From: Anaerolineales bacterium
GTDB lineage: Bacteria > Chloroflexota > Anaerolineae > 4572-78 > J111
Length of the DNA: 13,332 nucleotides
NCBI GenBank assembly: GCA_012032575.1
Contig: JAAUSP010000166.1
Span: 1 to 13,332 of the forward strand
Reading direction: 5' to 3'
Below are positions 1 to 5,919 of this stretch, piece after piece; position 1 is the stretch's first letter, and each line of letters opens with the position of its first letter. Under the pieces are notes generated by a model. It was not told the DNA's origin, made no database searches, and saw only the letters and a program-made list of their open reading frames with translations. A program made the position numbers and the translations under genes.

Positions 1-25
1 TGTGGGCCTTATTTTGCCCAAACAA

Positions 26-83
26 CCGCCGACGGATGACCGCAGACCGCTGCAAAATAATTTCTGCGGTCAGCCGTCGGTGG
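26..83. repeat. Long imperfect hairpin upstream of the RACo-like gene
   Basis: Positions 26-45 pair with 64-83 to give a stem of 20 positions with one A-G mismatch (36/73) and one G-T wobble (28/81), around an 18-nt AT-rich loop (46-63). No T-run follows, so it is not a classical intrinsic terminator in this direction. It lies between whatever gene is to the left and the probable GTG start at 122, so it may be a terminator-like or REP-like intergenic palindrome. Its presence argues against translation starting at the in-frame GTG at position 2. Confidence 0.6.
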
Positions 84-121
84 CCGGCGTTCATTCTGAA
101 CAGCAAAGGAACAACATCTCC

Positions 122-2167
122 GTGAGCAACGATACCGAACAGAAATATCTCGTCGTCTTTCAACCTTCCGGGCGGCAGGGCTATGTACCCGCCGGTCAAA
201 ATCTGCTCGACGCGGCCCGCGAAATGGGCGTGGAAATCGAAAGCATTTGCGGTGGGCAGCAAACTTGCGGCAAATGCAAGATAGTGGCGGATGTCGGCAA
301 TTTTTCCAAGTACGGCATTACCTCCAGCGAAGAAAATCTGTCTCCGGCGGGCGGCGACGAGCGGGATTACTGGACCAAACGCAAGCGCGATGCGGGCAGT
401 TATCGCCTGTCCTGCGCGGCCTGTGTGCTGGGCGATCTGGTGGTCAACGTGCCGGAAGAGAGCCAGGCCCGCAAGCAGATTGTCCGCAAAAGCGCCACCG
501 TGCGCGAGATTGTCATTGACCCGGCCATCCGCCAGTATTTTGTCAAAGTGCAGCCGGCGGAGCTAGGCAATCGCCAGGGTGATTGGGAACGGCTGCAGGA
601 AAGTCTGGCCAAAGTCCATCATTTGAGTGGCTTGCAAATTGACTATTTTGCCCTGCGTGATCTGCAAAAAGTTTTGCGCCAGGGCAACTGGGAAATCACG
701 GTGACGGTCTGGAACGGCCAGGAAGTGGTCCGGGTGCAGCCTGGTTACGCCGAGGGGACGTATGGCTTTGCCGTAGATATTGGCTCGACGACAGTGGCCG
801 GCCACCTGCTGGATTTGCGCACCGGCCAAATTCTGGCAACTGAGTCCATGATGAATCCGCAGACCACCTACGGCGAGGATTTGATGAGCCGCATCAGCTA
901 TGGCATGATGAACCCCGATGGGGTGGAGAAGATGCACAAGGCCATCATCGAGGCGCTCTCGAAGCTGCTCAAACGGGCCACCCGCGCCGCCAAGTTGCAG
1001 CCGGAGGATGTGACCGAATTGGTGCTGGTCGGCAATACGACAATGGTGGACCTGCTGCTGGGGATTGACCCGGTGGAGTTGGGCGGTGCGCCTTTTGCCC
1101 TGGCGACCAATGACGCGGTGGATGTGAAGGCCCGCGACTTGGGTATTGTGGCCCATCCCGGCGCGAATGTCCATATTTTGCCGGTCGAGGGCGGCCACGT
1201 TGGCGCGGATAACATGGCCGTCGTCATCGCTGAGTCGCCCCAGGTGGCCGAAGATATTGTGCTCATCGTGGATATTGGGACCAACGCCGAGATTTTGGTT
1301 GGCAACAAGGACCATTTGCTGTCGGCCTCCAGTCCCACCGGCCCGGCTTTTGAAGGCGGCGAAATCAGCCACGGCATGCGGGCGGCGGTGGGGGCGATTG
1401 AAAAGGTGGAGATAAACCGGGAGACGCTTGTCCCGCGCTTCCGCGTCATTGGCGAGGAGCGCTGGAGTGATAAAATACCGGCGCATGAGATTCAGGCAGC
1501 CGGCATTTGCGGTTCCGGCATTATTGACCTGGTGGCCGAACTGTTTGCCTGCGGCATTATTGACGCCGGCGGCAAATTTGTCCGCGAGACGGCTTCGCCC
1601 AATTTTCGGGTTACCCGGCAGGTGGGTGAATTTATCATCGCCACTGCCGAACAAACCTCGACCGGCAAAGAGATTGTCATTACCCAGCAGGATATTCGGG
1701 CCATTCAGTTTGCCAAGAGCGCCCTTTACACCGGGGCCAAACTGCTGATGGAACGGCGTGGAGTGGACAAGGTGGATCGGGTGCTGCTGGCCGGCGGCTT
1801 TGGGGCGCACATTGACAAGCTGCGGGCCATGATACTTGGCCTCTTCCCCGACTGCGACCTGGAGAATGTCTATCCGGTTGGCAACTCGGCGGGAGATGGG
1901 GCGGTGTTGTGCCTGTTGAGCCGCGAGCGCCGCCAGCGTGCCCGCGAGTTGGCCCGCTGGATCGAGTATGTCGAAACCGCCATCGAACCCAATTTTCAGG
2001 CCCGCTTTGTGGACGCTCTGGGGCTGCCTCACTCTATAGACGCCTTTCCTCATCTCCAGGGCCTTATCCCGGAGCGACCCGCCGCGGATGCCAACAGTGA
2101 GGACCGCCGCCGCGAGCGCCGCCGCGACCGGCTCGACCGGCGGGACCGAGTGGTCGTTGAGGAGTGA
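122..2167 (+). CDS. RACo-like corrinoid activation protein: [2Fe-2S] domain + ASKHA ATPase (DUF4445 family)
   Basis: This is probably a reductive activator that uses ATP to return an inactive corrinoid Co(II) protein to Co(I). Numbered from GTG 122 it has 681 residues. A ferredoxin-like N-terminal domain carries the CX5CX2C ligands Cys43, Cys49 and Cys52, with Cys98 (RLSC) as the fourth. After a linker domain, the ASKHA fold shows the phosphate-binding DIGSTT (219-224), VGNTTM, DIGTNAE, GICGSGIIDL and the GGFG loop near 558. The frame is open back to a GTG at position 2, but GTG 122 is preferred: AAAGGA lies at 105-110, the Fe-S domain starts right after it, and the earlier stretch contains the hairpin. 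The C-terminus ends in an odd Arg/Asp-rich tail (about the last 20 residues). No corrinoid methyltransferase is in the window, so the partner is unknown. The family is clear; the substrate is not. Confidence 0.88.
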   Translation: MSNDTEQKYLVVFQPSGRQGYVPAGQNLLDAAREMGVEIESICGGQQTCGKCKIVADVGNFSKYGITSSEENLSPAGGDERDYWTKRKRDAGSYRLSCAACVLGDLVVNVPEESQARKQIVRKSATVREIVIDPAIRQYFVKVQPAELGNRQGDWERLQESLAKVHHLSGLQIDYFALRDLQKVLRQGNWEITVTVWNGQEVVRVQPGYAEGTYGFAVDIGSTTVAGHLLDLRTGQILATESMMNPQTTYGEDLMSRISYGMMNPDGVEKMHKAIIEALSKLLKRATRAAKLQPEDVTELVLVGNTTMVDLLLGIDPVELGGAPFALATNDAVDVKARDLGIVAHPGANVHILPVEGGHVGADNMAVVIAESPQVAEDIVLIVDIGTNAEILVGNKDHLLSASSPTGPAFEGGEISHGMRAAVGAIEKVEINRETLVPRFRVIGEERWSDKIPAHEIQAAGICGSGIIDLVAELFACGIIDAGGKFVRETASPNFRVTRQVGEFIIATAEQTSTGKEIVITQQDIRAIQFAKSALYTGAKLLMERRGVDKVDRVLLAGGFGAHIDKLRAMILGLFPDCDLENVYPVGNSAGDGAVLCLLSRERRQRARELARWIEYVETAIEPNFQARFVDALGLPHSIDAFPHLQGLIPERPAADANSEDRRRERRRDRLDRRDRVVVEE

Positions 2168-2168
2168 G

Positions 2169-2280
2169 GATAGAAGATTGAGGATAGATGATAGAAGATT
2201 GAGCATAGAGGATGGAAAATAGAGAAAACTATCTTCCATTCTCTATCCACTATCCTCAATCTTTCATCTACCTCTACCTT
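2169..2280. repeat. Short-word repeats forming an imperfect inverted repeat
   Basis: The spacer after the RACo-like gene is built from repeated words (AGAAGATTGAG, GGATAGA and variants). Their reverse complements follow in the right half (CTATCCTCAATCTTTC). The inner part folds well: 2212-2222 pairs with 2229-2239 (10 of 11) around the loop AGAAAA. The outer arms pair imperfectly. No T-tract follows, so a terminator role is possible but unproven. Confidence 0.6.
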
Positions 2281-2290
2281 CTTCTCCCTC

Positions 2291-2319
2291 TTCCCAAAAC
2301 TCCCGGTCTGGGTTATAAT
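2291..2319 (+). promoter_or_regulatory. Sigma-70-type promoter for the FHA gene
   Basis: TATAAT at 2314-2319 is a perfect -10 box. TTCCCA at 2291-2296 matches the -35 consensus at 4 of 6 positions, with a 17-nt spacer. Initiation near 2326 would leave a leader of about 38 nt before the preferred GTG start at 2364. Confidence 0.55.
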
Positions 2320-2363
2320 CAGGTTATGTGTTTGAAATCTCACCGAATCAAGCGGGGGATGGC

Positions 2364-2822
2364 GTGAGTCTGGAGTGGGTTTTACTCGGCCTGCGGATTG
2401 CGGCGACCGTCATTCTCTACACGTTTTTGGGGGTCGCTTTTTATATTATCTGGCGTGAACTGAAGCAACTGGAACGCCAGGGTGCGCCGCCGGCGCAGAG
2501 CAGTTATCAACTGCGGGTTGTTGCAGCGGCAGACCCGGCACTGTCCGTCGGTGAAACCCTGCCTTTGCAGCCCGTCACCGTTTTGGGCCGCGCCGCCGAA
2601 AACACCATCGTCGTCGAAGATGACTCGGCGGCGGCAGCGCATGCTCGCCTGCGCCGGGAAAACGGAGTCTGGTGGCTGGAGGATTTAGGCAGCCGTACCG
2701 GCACCCTGCTCAACGACTCGCCGCTTTCAAAACCTACCATTCTGACTGAGGGCGACATCATCGGCATTGGCAGTTTGCGGTTCAAGTTGGAAGGGGGTCA
2801 GGGGGGCAAGGTAGCAGGGTAG
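2364..2822 (+). CDS. Membrane-anchored FHA-domain protein
   Basis: A small protein (152 residues from GTG 2364) with one N-terminal transmembrane helix at about residues 6-30, a short charged linker, and a C-terminal forkhead-associated domain facing the cytoplasm. FHA domains bind phosphothreonine peptides, so it probably docks a Ser/Thr-kinase target at the membrane. The fold is supported by LGR (75-76 for GR), an N-I-V-V-E-D-D strand, HARL, WWLEDLGSRTGTLLND and IGIGSLRFKL. The usual SRxHA becomes SAAAAHA, and SNG becomes SRTG, so phosphopeptide binding may be altered. An in-frame GTG at 2328 would add 12 residues. GTG 2364 is preferred because a G-rich Shine-Dalgarno (2354-2358) precedes it and the helix then starts at once. 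No kinase is visible nearby. Confidence 0.78.
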   Translation: MSLEWVLLGLRIAATVILYTFLGVAFYIIWRELKQLERQGAPPAQSSYQLRVVAAADPALSVGETLPLQPVTVLGRAAENTIVVEDDSAAAAHARLRRENGVWWLEDLGSRTGTLLNDSPLSKPTILTEGDIIGIGSLRFKLEGGQGGKVAG

Positions 2823-2828
2823 TAAGAC

Positions 2829-2896
2829 TCACGCATCACGCATCACGCATCACGTTTCATTAACCATTAATTATTGACTATTCACAATTCACAATT
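2829..2896. repeat. Heptamer tandem repeats before the first M42 gene
   Basis: TCACGCA is repeated 3.7 times without error (2829-2854). After an AT-rich stretch, TTCACAA occurs twice in tandem (2881-2894). This fills most of the gap between the FHA stop and the M42 start at 2901. No convincing Shine-Dalgarno or promoter is visible here. Confidence 0.75.
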
Positions 2897-2900
2897 AACC

Positions 2901-3959
2901 ATGCATCTCGAACAACTTTCCAATGCCTTTGGTGTATCCAGTGTTGAGGGCGACGTTAGAAAAATTATTCTCGAAGCGGCCAGGCCTTATGCCGACGAGT
3001 GGCGGGTGGATACGATGGGTAACTTATTTATCACCCGTAACCACCGGGGCAACGGCTCGACGCCAGCCCGGCGAGTCATGGTCACCGCCCACATGGACGA
3101 AGTCGGCTTTATGATTTCCGAGATCAAAAGCAATGGCCGCTTGAAGTTCAAGGCCATCGGCGGGTTTGACCGGCGGATTTTGCTGGGCAAAGCCATTGTC
3201 GTGGGCCAGGAGCGGGTTCCGGGGGTGATTGGCCTCAAACCGGTTCACCTATTACGGCACGGCGAAGATGAGCGGGTAGACGACATCGACTCGATGTATA
3301 TTGACATTGGGGCCAGCGGCGATAACGGTGGCGGCAAGGTGAGCGTGGGCGATTTTGCCACCTTTGCTACCCAATTTGGCTATCTGGGCGGGCAGCCGCG
3401 CCGCCGCACCGATCAGGGTTTGGTCAAAGGTAAAGCTTTTGACGACCGGGCCGGCTGCGCGGTGCTGCTGGAACTGCTCAAAGGGGATTATCCGGTAGAT
3501 TTGGTCGCGGTTTTCACCGTGCAGGAGGAAATCGGCCTGCGCGGGGCGAGAGTCGCTGCGTATGCGGCCAAGCCTGACCTGGCCTTTATTTTGGAATGTA
3601 CCGCCGCCGACGATCTGCCCTCGCTGGACGATGACGCGCCGGAAGGCTTTCCCCGCCTGGGCAACGGCCCGGCTATCACGGTGATGGACCGCACCTTTAT
3701 TGCCAATCGTGGGCTGGTGGATTTACTGATCGCCACCGCCGAGTCGGAAAATATTCCGCACCAATTCAAACGGCCCGGCATTGGCGGCACGGACGCGGGC
3801 GCGGTCCACCTGGCCCGCGAGGGGGTGCCGACGGTGGCGGTCAGTGTGCCGGCCCGTTACATTCACTCGCCCGCGGCTATTCTGGATTTGGCCGACTTTT
3901 GGAGCACGGTCAAACTAATGCAGGCGACCCTCCGGCGATTACCGGAACAGGAGCGATAA
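2901..3959 (+). CDS. M42 family metallopeptidase (first paralogue)
   Basis: A cytosolic dinuclear-metal aminopeptidase of the FrvX/TET/glutamyl-aminopeptidase family that trims peptides from the N-terminus. It has 352 residues from ATG 2901, a normal family length. Expected ligands are visible: His64 in TAHMDE, the Asp pair 181-182 in KAFDDRAG, catalytic and metal Glu209-Glu210 in VQEEIGLRGA, Glu232 in LECTAADD (Asp in many relatives and in the second copy at 4769), and His322 in RYIHSP. The frame is open upstream to a TTG at 2874, but that would translate the tandem repeats, so ATG 2901 is chosen, although no clear ribosome site precedes it. The stop is two nucleotides before the next gene, so it is co-transcribed with the MNT gene. 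Substrate preference cannot be read from the sequence. Confidence 0.9.
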   Translation: MHLEQLSNAFGVSSVEGDVRKIILEAARPYADEWRVDTMGNLFITRNHRGNGSTPARRVMVTAHMDEVGFMISEIKSNGRLKFKAIGGFDRRILLGKAIVVGQERVPGVIGLKPVHLLRHGEDERVDDIDSMYIDIGASGDNGGGKVSVGDFATFATQFGYLGGQPRRRTDQGLVKGKAFDDRAGCAVLLELLKGDYPVDLVAVFTVQEEIGLRGARVAAYAAKPDLAFILECTAADDLPSLDDDAPEGFPRLGNGPAITVMDRTFIANRGLVDLLIATAESENIPHQFKRPGIGGTDAGAVHLAREGVPTVAVSVPARYIHSPAAILDLADFWSTVKLMQATLRRLPEQER

Positions 3960-3961
3960 CC

Positions 3962-4288
3962 TTGCTCAAGGATTTAAAGGTTCAAGCGCCAAAAATCAAA
4001 ACGCACGAGCGAGTCTCACCCGAAGCCATTCAAGCGGTGGTGAAGCAAATCGCTCAAACCTTTGACCCTGAGAAGATCATTCTCTTTGGTTCCTACGCTT
4101 ATGGCCGGCCAAAACCGGGGAGTGATGTAGACCTGCTGGTGGTGATGGAAACAGACGCGCCCAAGCAAAAACAATATGAAATTGCATTCTCGCTGAAAGC
4201 GCCGTTTAGTTTTGATCTTATGGTCTGGACGCCGCAGGAAATTGCCGAGCGTATTCCGCTAGGTGACTTTTTTTACATGAGATCATGA
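3962..4288 (+). CDS. MNT-type nucleotidyltransferase (MntA-like antitoxin), C-terminus probably frameshifted
   Basis: A minimal nucleotidyltransferase of the kind that pairs with HEPN proteins. In characterised MntA/HepT systems it modifies the HEPN toxin with AMP. It has 108 residues. GS (43-44), exactly ten residues, then DVD (55-57) gives the GSX10DXD motif, and Asp85 in FSFDLMVW is the third acidic residue. TTG 3962 is taken as the start because AGGAG at 3949-3953 lies eight nucleotides upstream; earlier codons lie inside the M42 gene. The as-read end, GDFFYMRS, looks wrong. One more T in the seven-T run at 4268-4274 would give GDFFLHEIMTKGKILYER, the sort of tail I expect for this family, and would run in frame into the HEPN gene. 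This may be a sequencing error or a real slippage site. Confidence 0.82.
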   Translation: MLKDLKVQAPKIKTHERVSPEAIQAVVKQIAQTFDPEKIILFGSYAYGRPKPGSDVDLLVVMETDAPKQKQYEIAFSLKAPFSFDLMVWTPQEIAERIPLGDFFYMRS

Positions 4289-4347
4289 CGAAGGGCAAAA
4301 TTCTCTACGAGCGTGACAAAACCCCCCTGCATTGGAGTGAGCGAACA

Positions 4348-4752
4348 ATGATTGATCCAGAAAGCCCTCCCAATAGTTACGTGCTTGAGTGGGTGCAGAA
4401 AGCCGAAAACGATTTTGAAGCCGCTGTAGCGCTTTTGAACCTACAAACTGGAACATTTAACGATATAATTTGTTATCATTGCCAACAGTGCGCCGAGAAA
4501 TATGCCAAAGCCTATCTGGTTCATCGCGCCATCGAATTTGCCCGGACTCATAATTTGCTAGAGTTGTTGGAACTTTGTCAAAAACGAGATGTAGCTTTTG
4601 CCACGATTCATATCCAAATGGATTTGCTAAACAACTATGGGGTTGATATTCGCTATCCTGGCCGGTTTACCAGCCTGGAAGAAGCTCAGGGAGCGGTTGA
4701 GGCCATGAATACCATTCGGACTTTTTATCGCTCGAAGTTGGACCTGACCTAA
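4348..4752 (+). CDS. HEPN-domain protein, partner of the MNT nucleotidyltransferase
   Basis: A helical HEPN protein (PF05168-like) of 134 residues. WVQKAENDFEAAVALL opens the first helix. YHCQQCAEKYAKAYLV (43-58), RTHNLLELLELC (66-77) and the RYPGRF/SLEEA stretch (102-113) are typical of the family. Paired with the MNT gene it forms a HEPN/MNT toxin-antitoxin-like module. The RX4-6H ribonuclease motif is not found: the candidate Arg-His pairs (60/68 and 80/88) are seven residues apart. Nuclease activity is therefore uncertain. The frame is open from an ATG at 4285 overlapping the MNT stop, but residues encoded at 4285-4347 resemble an MNT tail. ATG 4348, with GGAG at 4334-4337, is preferred. 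Codons look more AT-rich than in the flanking M42 genes, which fits acquisition. Confidence 0.78.
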   Translation: MIDPESPPNSYVLEWVQKAENDFEAAVALLNLQTGTFNDIICYHCQQCAEKYAKAYLVHRAIEFARTHNLLELLELCQKRDVAFATIHIQMDLLNNYGVDIRYPGRFTSLEEAQGAVEAMNTIRTFYRSKLDLT

Positions 4753-4768
4753 AATCTTGGAGATCACT

Positions 4769-5770
4769 GTGAAAAACCTGATAAAACAACTCACCGAAGC
4801 CTACGGCCCGCCCGGCTACGAACACGCCGTGCGCGATATTATCAAGGAGCACATCACCCCTCACGCCGACCAGGTGGAAACCGACCCGCTGGGCAGTCTG
4901 CATGCGGTCAAGCGGGGGTCGGGCGGCGGGCTAAAAGTGATGCTGGCCGCCCACATGGATGAAATCGGCTTGATTGTGACCCATATTGACGAGAAAGGTT
5001 TTGCCCGTTTAACCCCGCTGGGTGGCGTCCGGGCGGACACGATGATCGGCAACCGGGCCATTTTTACCAACGGCGCGTTGGGGGTCATTAATATTGACAA
5101 CTGGCTCCTGCACGATGGGCTGGACTCCTCGCACCGCAAGCTCTACCTCGATTTTGGGGTCAAAGATAAAAAAGCCGTGCCGGTGCGGGTGGGCGACGTG
5201 GCCGGCTTCGAGCGGCCCTGGGTTGATTTGGGCGAAACAATGGTCGCCAAGAGTATGGATGATCGCATCGGCTGCGCCATTTTGATTGAAACGCTCCGGC
5301 AGCTTCAACAGACTCCGCACGAAGTCCACTTTGTTTTCACCGTCCAGGAAGAGGTTGGCTTGCGCGGAGCCGCCACCGCCGCGTACAAAGTTCACCCCGA
5401 TGTGTCCATTGCCGTTGACGTGACCGACAGCGGCGACATCCCCAAACGCAAGAACTTCGATGTGAAACTGGGCGACGGTCCGGCCATCAAAGTAATGGAT
5501 AGAGGCATGCTGGCCCATCCCGGCGTCAAAAAATGGATGGCCGACACGGCGGCCAAAAATAAAATTCCGTACCAGATGGAAATTATGACTTTTGGCACCA
5601 CCGACGCCAAAGCGATGCAACTGGCCCACGAGGGCAGCGCCGCCGGAGCCGTGTCTATCCCCTGTCGCTATGTTCATACCCCTTCGGAAATGGTCAGCAC
5701 CAGCGACGTGCAAAACGCGGTCAAGTTGCTGCTGGCGCTGCTGTCCGGCCCAATCAATATAAATTTATAG
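4769..5770 (+). CDS. M42 family metallopeptidase (second paralogue)
   Basis: A second M42 aminopeptidase, 333 residues, related to but clearly diverged from the copy at 2901. All expected residues are present: His62 in AAHMDE, Asp164-Asp165 in KSMDDRIG, Glu194-Glu195 in VQEEVGLRGA, Asp217 in VDVTDSGD and His303 in RYVHTP. GTG 4769 is the start because GGAG at 4759-4762 sits six nucleotides before it; the in-frame TTG at 4757 would overlap that site. The gap from the HEPN stop is only 16 nt, so all four genes probably share a transcript. The TAG stop is formed at the left edge of a MITE-like insertion: its T is the last base of the target duplication and AG is the element end. The tail after LLALLSGP is therefore recent. 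Confidence 0.92.
   Translation: MKNLIKQLTEAYGPPGYEHAVRDIIKEHITPHADQVETDPLGSLHAVKRGSGGGLKVMLAAHMDEIGLIVTHIDEKGFARLTPLGGVRADTMIGNRAIFTNGALGVINIDNWLLHDGLDSSHRKLYLDFGVKDKKAVPVRVGDVAGFERPWVDLGETMVAKSMDDRIGCAILIETLRQLQQTPHEVHFVFTVQEEVGLRGAATAAYKVHPDVSIAVDVTDSGDIPKRKNFDVKLGDGPAIKVMDRGMLAHPGVKKWMADTAAKNKIPYQMEIMTFGTTDAKAMQLAHEGSAAGAVSIPCRYVHTPSEMVSTSDVQNAVKLLLALLSGPININL
5762..5768. repeat. Target-site duplication, left copy (AATTTAT)
   Basis: AATTTAT ends exactly where the left terminal inverted repeat of the MITE-like element begins. An identical copy follows the right end at 5899-5905. Confidence 0.75.
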
Positions 5771-5898
5771 GAGTTACGCAGTTCAAAAATTTTCAACCAC
5801 AGATTGCACAGATTTCACAAAATACTTTTCATCTTTCTGTGTAATCTGTGCAATCTGTGGTTAGTTTTTAGACAAAACGCTTCAACTGCGTAAGTCCT
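5769..5898. mobile_element. MITE-like palindromic element, 130 bp
   Basis: The ends are AGGAGTTACGCAGTT (5769-5783) and AACTGCGTAAGTCCT (5884-5898), inverted repeats matching at 14 of 15 positions. An inner pair, 5795-5819 and 5838-5862, matches at 24 of 25 positions around an 18-nt loop. Nearly the whole element can fold into one hairpin. It has no coding capacity and is flanked by perfect 7-bp direct repeats, as expected for a non-autonomous transposon moved by a transposase elsewhere. I cannot assign the insertion-sequence family. It sits between the second M42 gene and the kinase gene. Confidence 0.8.
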
Positions 5899-5905
5899 AA
5901 TTTAT
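5899..5905. repeat. Target-site duplication, right copy (AATTTAT)
   Basis: Perfect copy of 5762-5768, directly after the right terminal inverted repeat. It lies in the leader of the kinase gene. Confidence 0.75.
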
Positions 5906-5919
5906 CTGGATCAATTATT

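Noticed and set aside
26..83. Cobalamin riboswitch ahead of the RACo-like gene
   Set aside because: Only one simple hairpin is present; no multi-helix layout or B12-box-like conserved segment could be seen.
563..2239. 558-codon open frame on the minus strand
   Set aside because: It is antisense to the RACo-like gene, whose motifs and codon use are convincing. The minus translation is His/Gln/Gly-rich without recognisable domains, typical of a shadow of a GC-rich gene.
2829..2854. CRISPR-like array
   Set aside because: The TCACGCA units are contiguous heptamers with no spacers, so this is a simple tandem repeat.
5009..5713. 234-codon minus-strand frame inside the second M42 gene
   Set aside because: It lies opposite a gene with all M42 active-site residues and shows no family features of its own.
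5795..5862. Rho-independent terminator of the M42 operon
   Set aside because: The long stem could impede transcription, but the terminal inverted repeats and 7-bp target duplication identify a transposable element, and no T-run follows the stem.
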